From: a virus
DNA length: 26,916 nucleotides
Direction: 5' to 3' (one strand)
Virus record (IMG/VR): IMGVR_UViG_3300017917_004706
Location: 1-26,916 of that record
Shown: piece after piece, positions 20,597-26,916 of the stretch
How the letters are laid out: the number at the start of each line of letters is the position of its first letter
Position numbering within the stretch: position 1 is the stretch's first letter
Position numbers and translations under genes: made by a program
Notes under the pieces: model-generated
The model's database searches: none
The model's input: only the letters and a program-made list of their open reading frames with translations
What the model was told of the DNA's origin: nothing

Positions 20597-21912
20597 GTGA
20601 ATAAACTCATAAAGTTATCTAAAGTGTAACCAATATATTCTATTTGTTCAGGAATAATCACAGGACTTGTACCATGAAAATAAGTATCCGTCATAACTTT
20701 AGTAGCTGTAGGAAAATTCTTTCTTGCATCTTCTTGATTCATCAAATGACTATATGCTGGTTGTAGTAAAATATTACCAGCAAAGTATGGTCTAGTCTGT
20801 ATTAAATTTTCTTCAAAATAATCAACTACATCATTTCTCTTAAATGGAGAACCTGATCTGATAGTAATAGGAAATGCAAACCAACTAGGATTACTATGTT
20901 CTTGTGCCCTCGGCAAATGAAAATATTCCTCGTATTTACTATATATGTCAAATAATAATTTGTAATTACGTTTTCTAATAGAATGAATTTCGTCCAATTT
21001 AGAAAGTTGAACTAAACCCATAGCACCTTGTATTTCTATAGGTTTTAAATTATAACCTATCTCATCATACACATACTTGTGATCAAATATTTCGTTAGGT
21101 AAACTAGGAATCCACTCACTAAATCTTTTACCACAAGTCCCGCATTTTAATTTATTAGCTTCGGGCCCCACACAGTAACATCCTCTACCCCATTCTCTAA
21201 ATGATCTGAGAATTACCTCTTGATCATATGTATTACAGGCAACATATCCTCCCTCCCCCATTGTTATATGATGAGCAGGATAGAAAGAGCAAGTAGCCAT
21301 AATACCAAATGAGCCCAAAGGCGCACCATCGTAAGTTGATCCGAGGGCATCACAACAATCCTCTAGTAATAGTAAATCATATCTTTTAACAAGCTCCATC
21401 AACCAACGCATATTAGGCGGATTGCCTAATACATGAGCGAAAGTCATTACTTTTATATTATGTTTTCTTATTAGATCCTCAGCCTTGGTTAAATCAAGAT
21501 TAAGAGTATCTAATTCTATATCTAAAAATACAGGTTCAAATCCTAACTGAATGATTGGATTGAATGTGGTTGGGAATCCTGCAACTGGAACTAATACCTT
21601 AGTTCCTTTAGGAAGATTGTAACCTCTTTTTGAGGTCAGAGAAGTCATCATCAATAAATTTGAACTGGAACCAGAATTAGTTAATATACCGTTGGGTTTT
21701 CCAAAGTGTTTAGGAAATTCACGTTCAAATTTCAAACACTTATCACCCATTACCAACCAACCATCGAGTAATGAATCCATTACTGATTCGTATTCTTTTT
21801 CATTAAAATATGGACCGGCGTAGTTAACAAAATCCTTGCCCGCTTCCCATTTTTTGTTCGCTTGTTTCTGTTTAAAAAACTCAGAAACACTTTTTATAAT
21901 ATCTTGTTTCAT
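20593..21912 (-). CDS. RfbH/E1-like PLP 3-dehydrase (CDP-6-deoxyhexulose-3-dehydrase family)
   Basis: The protein is about 439 aa from the ATG at 21912, one base after the upstream stop. It belongs to the DegT/DnrJ aminotransferase fold but has CSFYPAHHITMGEGG, where His (H214) replaces the PLP Lys. This is the hallmark of RfbH/AscC-type dehydrases that remove the C3 hydroxyl. Cys 187, 245 and 247 reproduce the C-X57-C-X-C spacing of the E1 [2Fe-2S] ligands; the fourth Cys is at 257 (nine residues later rather than the seven I recall), with another at 260. The length matches the family. The reductase partner (E3) is not seen here, so a host enzyme or another electron donor would be needed. 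Confidence 0.92.
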   Translation of the reverse strand: MKQDIIKSVSEFFKQKQANKKWEAGKDFVNYAGPYFNEKEYESVMDSLLDGWLVMGDKCLKFEREFPKHFGKPNGILTNSGSSSNLLMMTSLTSKRGYNLPKGTKVLVPVAGFPTTFNPIIQLGFEPVFLDIELDTLNLDLTKAEDLIRKHNIKVMTFAHVLGNPPNMRWLMELVKRYDLLLLEDCCDALGSTYDGAPLGSFGIMATCSFYPAHHITMGEGGYVACNTYDQEVILRSFREWGRGCYCVGPEANKLKCGTCGKRFSEWIPSLPNEIFDHKYVYDEIGYNLKPIEIQGAMGLVQLSKLDEIHSIRKRNYKLLFDIYSKYEEYFHLPRAQEHSNPSWFAFPITIRSGSPFKRNDVVDYFEENLIQTRPYFAGNILLQPAYSHLMNQEDARKNFPTATKVMTDTYFHGTSPVIIPEQIEYIGYTLDNFMSLFT

Positions 21913-21913
21913 A

Positions 21914-22822
21914 TTACCAATAAGCAAAATTTGTTTCAAGTTGCATATATTGTTTTCTTTTTTGTGCTTCATCTATTTGTAAAGGATATATCCAATGTTC
22001 ATTATACATTTTATGCCAATTTTTATACCCTTCAACTTTAGTCCATCTATAACCTAATATACCAAAAAACAGTTGTATGGTTCCTCCAGTTTGAATACCA
22101 ATTTTACCTAAATTTTTTGCATGCTCAGCATAAAAGGGAGAAGATGTTGTAGCACCAGTTAATAAAACATCAAAATCATATTTAGTAATTTGTTCTTTAA
22201 TGTAATTTACAGTGTCTTCCCAAGATTGGCAACCGGGATATTGCCTATCATCGAAATAAGGATGGTAAGGGGATCTTATACAATCCACCAACTCGAAAGG
22301 CACAACTAATTCTTTATTACTTCCCCATATCTTATCAATACGATCCCATTGATGTAGTATAGATTCTCTGTGTGTAGAAACAACTAGTACTTTTTTATTC
22401 TTTAAATACTTTGTCCACGGATCAGTGCAATCATAATAACCAGAAACATTTACTAATGCTGCTGGGTCGTTTACTAACATAGGTGGGCCAGAATAAATTG
22501 GAATGTTTTTAAAATTAGACAAAAATTTTATGTTTTTATATAACGTATTGGCTACATCCACAAACCCAAGCAAATCCGCTCTTTTCATTACTTCTATTGT
22601 ATTAGGATACAATCTATTAAAAGCATAATTTAAAGTTGTAGGCACGACTCCTGCTTCTACTAATGATCTTTCATTAAAAAAATTTATATCAGGATATTCG
22701 CCTTTAAGTAAACATTCTATTACATACCCTGCAGTGTTATCTATTCTTAAAGCACAAAATGGATCGCCTTTTAAAATTTTTTCTTTTAAGAAATTATTTG
22801 TAGCATGAAAATCTAAAACCAT
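21914..22822 (-). CDS. Unrecognised glycan-cluster protein, possibly GT-D-like
   Basis: This is a 302-aa protein. The N terminus FCALRIDNTAGYVIECLLKG, then NTIEVMKRADLLGFVD, KKVLVVSTHRESILHQWDRI, VVPFELVDCIRSPYHPYF and LGKIGIQTGGTIQLFFGILG give a pattern I associate with poorly described proteins in polysaccharide clusters, perhaps GT-D-fold glycosyltransferases. No decisive catalytic motif is seen. It shares one base with the upstream gene and lies one base before the RfbH-like start. Confidence 0.55.
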   Translation of the reverse strand: MVLDFHATNNFLKEKILKGDPFCALRIDNTAGYVIECLLKGEYPDINFFNERSLVEAGVVPTTLNYAFNRLYPNTIEVMKRADLLGFVDVANTLYKNIKFLSNFKNIPIYSGPPMLVNDPAALVNVSGYYDCTDPWTKYLKNKKVLVVSTHRESILHQWDRIDKIWGSNKELVVPFELVDCIRSPYHPYFDDRQYPGCQSWEDTVNYIKEQITKYDFDVLLTGATTSSPFYAEHAKNLGKIGIQTGGTIQLFFGILGYRWTKVEGYKNWHKMYNEHWIYPLQIDEAQKRKQYMQLETNFAYW

Positions 22823-23532
22823 TATTTATCCATATAATATTTAGCTAAATTGCTTCTTTCGCCTTTAATGTAGTAAAAGGCTTCTTGTATATCTTTAGGT
22901 AAAGATTGAAAAAGATTACCCATTTCTTTTTCAGCTAATTCTTTATTATAGTTTGTTCCAATAGGATGTTGAACAGTGTGTGAATAATCCCTTAGTACTG
23001 GTCTCTTTAGCATATGTGATAACGCAGGATATACTATATCAAAACTCCACCCCATCTTATATGGCGTGAAATTTACATTTCTTTTATTTGCTTCCTCTAA
23101 AATATCTTTATGAATAAACCAACAAGTACAATCAGTATTAGCTACCATTTTTAAAGGAGTTTCATCTACAGTAAACATATCTAAGTCTGTTCTGCTAGCA
23201 TCATACCATGTATAATCTACATTCGGAGCATAAATCCCCCATTTATATTCATCATAGTATTTCTTGGCGTCTGCTATTAATCCTTCCCAATTATTATATG
23301 ATGCATCTCCTTGAATATGGAACAACACATCACCATCGAATAACTCTAACGCCTTTAAAAACTGAGCAGTGAAATAAGATTCCTCACCTATATTAATCCA
23401 TCCGTCGTTGTGATTATCATCATCACTATTAATTATAGTTGGAGTAATGCCTATAGAATTAAGCTGTTGAATTTTTTCAAGTGTATTAGAATACTGTCCG
23501 CGCCAATTAAAAATAAAGGTATGTATTTTCAT
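22822..23532 (-). CDS. GT-A-like glycosyltransferase
   Basis: This is a 236-aa protein. HTFIFNWRGQYSNTLEKIQQ, ITPTIINSDDDNHNDGWINI, and DVLFHIQGDASYNNWEGLI with QGDAS at the position of the metal motif suggest a GT-A-like fold. CTCWFIHKDILEEANKR and MGWSFDIVYPALSHML are acceptor-side features. Donor and acceptor are unknown. It is placed between the GT10-like gene and the unrecognised glycan gene, with overlaps at both ends. Confidence 0.7.
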   Translation of the reverse strand: MKIHTFIFNWRGQYSNTLEKIQQLNSIGITPTIINSDDDNHNDGWINIGEESYFTAQFLKALELFDGDVLFHIQGDASYNNWEGLIADAKKYYDEYKWGIYAPNVDYTWYDASRTDLDMFTVDETPLKMVANTDCTCWFIHKDILEEANKRNVNFTPYKMGWSFDIVYPALSHMLKRPVLRDYSHTVQHPIGTNYNKELAEKEMGNLFQSLPKDIQEAFYYIKGERSNLAKYYMDK

Positions 23533-24401
23533 CTTTGTAATATCTTGTTATATACCACAGCATCAAACCAATTAAGAAAATTATCTAGTATCAGATATGA
23601 AGGCGGAATGTTGTTTATGAATTTTGGTGCTGCCAATATTTTATCGTATAGATTACTATCACTATCCACCTTAATAATGTAATCTATCGCATCTTCAAAT
23701 GTCGAAAAGTCATGGACATTAATAAATGAGTCTCTATTAAAGTCAGATGCTATAAGTTCATTGCCCCAGTAAATAGGTATAGTGCCAGCATAAAAAGCAT
23801 GCATAATTTTTTCAGTGACATAACCAGGATATGTATACGGTTCAAAGCAAACGTTGAATTTACGAGTACTAAGAAAATCTATTTTCCCCTGTTCACCGTG
23901 GATATTAGCTTGTATATTATTATACAACTTACCCCCGCTGTCAATAGTATTATACTTATTAAGTAGCTCAAAAAAGTTATTTCTTTCTTTACAATTAGGA
24001 TTGGATACTACAAAAGAGGCAAAAGATGTTTTTTCTTGTATATTAATTTTACCTAAAACATAGTCCATATCGTATTTCATACCATGTAGATGTTTCCATG
24101 CCCACATATAGATTACGAATAACGGCAATCTATAATGCCATGATTCGTAATTATGATCAAATGAAATAGCGTAATGGCAATCATAGTTTTCCGGTCTTTG
24201 ATTTTCGCCTGTATAAAATATTTTGGTTACTTTATTCTTATTGAATTTTAGATTTTGATTTCCAAAATTGTTATCTCCAAATATTAGATATTCAGGATTT
24301 TCATTATCTATTTCTATTTCATATCTTGTTGATAAAATAGAATGGAAAAACATAGCTAGATGATTGTGGGTATCTGTAAACCCAAGCTTAATTTTTTTCA
24401 T
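23529..24401 (-). CDS. GT10 alpha-1,3-fucosyltransferase-like enzyme
   Basis: About 290 aa from the ATG at 24401 (overlapping the previous stop). The family pattern is clear: FYTGENQRPENYDCHYAISF, YRLPLFV, SFASFVVSNPNCKERNNFF, then FNVCFEPYTYPGYVTEKIMH followed by AFYAGTIPIYWG, the signature CFExYxxxGYxTEKI of GT10. Family members transfer fucose from GDP-fucose. No GDP-fucose synthesis gene is certain here, so the donor may come from the host or be another sugar. Cytoplasmic, no signal peptide. Confidence 0.92.
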   Translation of the reverse strand: MKKIKLGFTDTHNHLAMFFHSILSTRYEIEIDNENPEYLIFGDNNFGNQNLKFNKNKVTKIFYTGENQRPENYDCHYAISFDHNYESWHYRLPLFVIYMWAWKHLHGMKYDMDYVLGKINIQEKTSFASFVVSNPNCKERNNFFELLNKYNTIDSGGKLYNNIQANIHGEQGKIDFLSTRKFNVCFEPYTYPGYVTEKIMHAFYAGTIPIYWGNELIASDFNRDSFINVHDFSTFEDAIDYIIKVDSDSNLYDKILAAPKFINNIPPSYLILDNFLNWFDAVVYNKILQR

Positions 24402-25186
24402 CAAAATTTCCTATCATAGTTTAGTTGAGACCATCTATGATTATTCCAAAAACAATTAATTTGCGTCTCATGCTTCATCATGATATTATGGAATACTAAT
24501 CTTGCATCTGTCTTGTCAGTAATACTATCCACTAAATTGTGAAAGAAACTTCCTACAGTATGTATTTCCTTCGCCTCTTTAATTAGATCAACGAAATCAA
24601 AAATATTATTAGTAATACCAGGTTTAATTTCTACTATAGGCAATCCAACATAAGGAGATTCAGCATCCATATCAATCTGATATCCTGTAGATGATTGACT
24701 ACTAGTATTATGGACCAATCTAAAATCCTTACCATTAGTTAAATCTTTTAAGATCTTTTTAGATTTTTTTGTGCTCTCAGGTATAACACATCTAGTATAT
24801 CTGATAGAAAAATGCATGCCTGCTAGTTCATAGAACTGTCTATCAAAATTTATTGCGGTATGTACAGCAGTTAGTCCTCCATTCTTATCTAGAACTAATC
24901 TTCTCGGATAGTATAAATGTGGATCTGCTACAACAATTAATTCTGAATTGGTATCTCTAGCTAAGTCTGCAATTTTATCTCTTTGGTAAAGATTAATATC
25001 TTTATCCTCAAACTCTACGGTTTCAATTTTATCGAAACCTTTATATAGAGCTCTTACTGATTCACCAAACATCTTTAAATGGATCACATACACTTTATCA
25101 TATCTATCAGAAAAAGCATGCACCATTCCATTAGTTATCAAATGATCGCCAAGACCGGTGTGAGTATGAAGAACTAAACTATTCAT
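24401..25186 (-). CDS. Glycosyltransferase-like protein, paralog of the protein at 15687
   Basis: About 261 aa from the ATG at 25186, which overlaps the FkbM stop by ATGA. It starts MNSLVLHTHTGLGDHLITNG with the GLGD loop, and ends with NIFDFVDLIKEAKEIHTVGS, FFHNLVDSI and LVFHNIMMKHE. The shared FD--D-IK-AKEIHTVG and FHN elements mark it as a paralog of 15687-16424. A GT-B-like nucleotide-sugar fold is inferred. A charged middle segment differs between the two copies. Confidence 0.6.
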   Translation of the reverse strand: MNSLVLHTHTGLGDHLITNGMVHAFSDRYDKVYVIHLKMFGESVRALYKGFDKIETVEFEDKDINLYQRDKIADLARDTNSELIVVADPHLYYPRRLVLDKNGGLTAVHTAINFDRQFYELAGMHFSIRYTRCVIPESTKKSKKILKDLTNGKDFRLVHNTSSQSSTGYQIDMDAESPYVGLPIVEIKPGITNNIFDFVDLIKEAKEIHTVGSFFHNLVDSITDKTDARLVFHNIMMKHETQINCFWNNHRWSQLNYDRKF

Positions 25187-25935
25187 TTGGGTAAATTCTC
25201 CCATAGTTCTTCAGGTATAATAAGCATGTTCTGCCAATCAACAATAATATACTTATAGTTTTGAACACTCTGCAGTGAAGCTTTGATATTGTCTTCTCCT
25301 GCCATATTGTATTCAATCCATATAATAGGGCGATGTTTTTCTATAGTTTTTAGCCCACCAGAAAGTGCTTGGCACTCATAACCTTCAACATCAAGTTTGA
25401 GAAAATCCAATCTTGGAAGTTTCATTGAATCAATGGTTATAACATTAACTGTATTATAACTAAGATAAGGGTGTTCTTTCTTTTCTACTTTTTCTGAAAT
25501 AGTAACCATACCAAAATCTATCTTATTGCTATAATCTATCTCAGACAATTGAGCGGTAGTAGATTTATCTCCTAGTCCTAGATTATGTACGAATACGTTT
25601 TCTAATTCGTTTAAAGCGCAAGAACCGCAAAGAGCATAATAGATTTGCTTTTGCGGTTCAAACGAGATAATTTTGCTGCCCTTATCCTTTACTGCCTGAG
25701 CAACAGGTATAGTAAAGAATCCCATATTGGCTCCACCATCAATAATAATAGCATTGTCAGGCAATCGAGAAATGAGAAACAAAATATTTTGTAACTCATC
25801 TTCGATATGTGTTTTACCTGTGCGCAACATCACCGATGCTGGATCAGGTGTTGGTGGTCCTGGTGTATAATGTCTGGGGATTATAAATTTGCCATACATC
25901 GACTCCATTACAACAAAATTATCTAATATAAACAT
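25183..25935 (-). CDS. FkbM-family methyltransferase
   Basis: This is a 250-aa protein. AIIIDGGANMGFFTIPVAQA is the SAM-binding motif I (about 75-94), followed by IISFEPQKQIYYAL (acidic motif II), VFVHNLGLGDKS and DFLKLDVEGYECQALSG, the typical FkbM block with LDVEG. It probably O-methylates a sugar or polysaccharide. The ATG follows AAGGAG four bases upstream. It is the first glycan gene after the AAA ATPase, with an eight-base gap. Confidence 0.92.
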   Translation of the reverse strand: MFILDNFVVMESMYGKFIIPRHYTPGPPTPDPASVMLRTGKTHIEDELQNILFLISRLPDNAIIIDGGANMGFFTIPVAQAVKDKGSKIISFEPQKQIYYALCGSCALNELENVFVHNLGLGDKSTTAQLSEIDYSNKIDFGMVTISEKVEKKEHPYLSYNTVNVITIDSMKLPRLDFLKLDVEGYECQALSGGLKTIEKHRPIIWIEYNMAGEDNIKASLQSVQNYKYIIVDWQNMLIIPEELWENLPK

Positions 25936-25943
25936 ACATCTCC

Positions 25944-26916
25944 TTAAAAAGGAATCTCATCTTCAACGTTTACTGTTGGTTGCTCAACAGCTGTTTGTGC
26001 TTCTACTGGCATATCGATTTTCTGATAGAGATCAAGGAAAGCTGATTTTGTATCTGAATCAAAACGATTGATACATAAGTTAATAGCTTTCTGCCTATCC
26101 TTAAATACAGAATAAGCTTTTACGATATGGACAAGGCGTCGAGTCGAAATTAATTCGTCAATAGCACCTTCTACATAAGTCTTACGAATAATCTCTGCCC
26201 AGCCTACAAGTTTGTCTGCAAAATCTTCGTCAGCACACTCCAATGCCTCCATGTTATTTATAATAATTTTCTTTTCAATAGTGGTACTTGGATATTCTTG
26301 TTCTACAGTAATAGGAAAGCGTTCTAGAAATGCCTCATCAAGAATTTGTGCTGCAATATACTTACCATCATCTGTACCTCTACCTTTAGTATTTGCTGTT
26401 GCAATAACGTTGAAACCTGATGCAGCAGTAATTACTTCACCTGTTTTCTTGATGAAATAAGGTTTGCCTTCAAGAATACCTTGAATACACATTAGCTTAT
26501 TACTGCCTCGATCAATTTCATCAATTAAAAGAATTGCACCACGTCTCATTGCAGTAATAACAGGGCCTTCTCGGAAGGTAACATTGCCGTCGATTAGAGT
26601 AGATCCGCCTACTAAGTCATCCTCATCAGTTTCAATACTAATATTTACTCGAATACATTCCCTTGATAACTTAGCGCATACCTGTTCTACCATAGTAGTT
26701 TTACCATTGCCAGTTAAGCCAGTAATGAACAATGGATAAAATGCTTTAGATTTTACAATCGATTCTAAGTCTTTATAAAAACCAAAGGGTACATAAGTAG
26801 TATCTCTTGTGGGAACTAGATTACCAACTTCTGTAATCATTTTCTTTTGCTTCAAAGGAACTACTTGTGCTTGCATAGCAATTTCTAAAGATTGAGTTTG
26901 GACAGTATTTGTTACT
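25944..26916 (-). CDS. CobS/MoxR-like AAA+ ATPase (5' end beyond window)
   Basis: The frame stays open to the right edge. An internal ATG at 26876 has only a weak ribosome binding site, so the true start is probably outside. From that ATG, Walker A is GLTGNGKTTM (about 53-62), Walker B GAILLIDEIDRG (about 114-125), sensor 1 FNVIATANTKG, and the arginine-finger region EAFLERFPITVE. It closely resembles the CobS-like ATPases common in marine T4-like phages. CobS acts in cobalt insertion in bacteria, but the phage role is not established; a MoxR-type chaperone function is as likely. It ends with an acidic tail VNVEDEIPF. Confidence 0.88.
   Translation of the reverse strand, partial: VTNTVQTQSLEIAMQAQVVPLKQKKMITEVGNLVPTRDTTYVPFGFYKDLESIVKSKAFYPLFITGLTGNGKTTMVEQVCAKLSRECIRVNISIETDEDDLVGGSTLIDGNVTFREGPVITAMRRGAILLIDEIDRGSNKLMCIQGILEGKPYFIKKTGEVITAASGFNVIATANTKGRGTDDGKYIAAQILDEAFLERFPITVEQEYPSTTIEKKIIINNMEALECADEDFADKLVGWAEIIRKTYVEGAIDELISTRRLVHIVKAYSVFKDRQKAINLCINRFDSDTKSAFLDLYQKIDMPVEAQTAVEQPTVNVEDEIPF

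Noticed and set aside
1-26916. CRISPR arrays, insertion sequences, integrase or attachment sites
   Set aside because: No spaced short repeats, transposase, integrase or terminal inverted repeats were found. The only long direct repeat is the gp62 duplication.

Overview
The window is a piece of an AT-rich, T4-like (marine-type myovirus) bacteriophage genome. The diagnostic block is a T4-style replication module read on the minus strand: sliding clamp gp45, clamp-loader subunits gp44 and gp62, and the translational repressor RegA. Around it are genes common in marine T4-like phages: an Hsp20 chaperone, an Sm-like small protein, a CobS/MoxR-like AAA ATPase, a DUF3310-type protein, one tRNA with anticodon CAT, and several tiny proteins. 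Genes are packed with 1-30 nt overlaps and there is no gene-free stretch over 300 bases. The host cannot be fixed from the sequence. The glycan genes point to a Gram-negative-type surface polysaccharide.

Layout. Positions 1-1799 (+): the end of a probable structural gene, two coiled-coil/membrane proteins, an SNase-type nuclease and a 57-aa membrane protein. Positions 1800-3468 (-): a two-gene insert with a class III nucleotide cyclase plus C-terminal Sel1/TPR-like helices and a membrane coiled-coil protein. It is transcribed against both flanks and starts at a symmetric, face-to-face pair of TATAAATA late-promoter motifs (3483-3510). Positions 3516-5197 (+): four small membrane, lipoprotein or DUF4337-like genes ending in a stem-loop terminator. 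From 5289 to the right edge almost everything is minus strand and forms one long polycistron: AAA ATPase, then FkbM methyltransferase, about 14 glycan genes, gp45, a glycosyltransferase, gp44, a small metallopeptidase, gp62, RegA, Hsp20, small genes and the tRNA. An HNH homing endonuclease on the plus strand (7729-8301) breaks this run between gp62 and regA.

The main discoveries are in accessory material. (1) The glycan operon contains an RfbH/E1-type PLP dehydrase (catalytic His in place of Lys, iron-sulfur Cys pattern) next to a thiamine-diphosphate acetolactate-synthase-like enzyme, an SDR and a 4,6-dehydratase. This is the logic of the yersiniose (branched 3,6-dideoxysugar) pathway, here apparently carried by a phage. 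The ThDP enzyme is split at a 7-nt homopolymer and could be re-fused by a one-base slip. A second, fused E1-alpha/beta ThDP enzyme, a zinc-type alcohol dehydrogenase and an HldE-like sugar kinase form another metabolic trio. (2) The homing endonuclease is flanked by a 58-bp direct repeat of the gp62 3' region, leaving one intact gp62 and one orphaned gp62 tail still overlapping regA. (3) A phage-borne nucleotide cyclase has unusual residues at both base-specifying positions. (4) The tRNA-CAT has an initiator-like 1:72 mismatch but no initiator anticodon stem.
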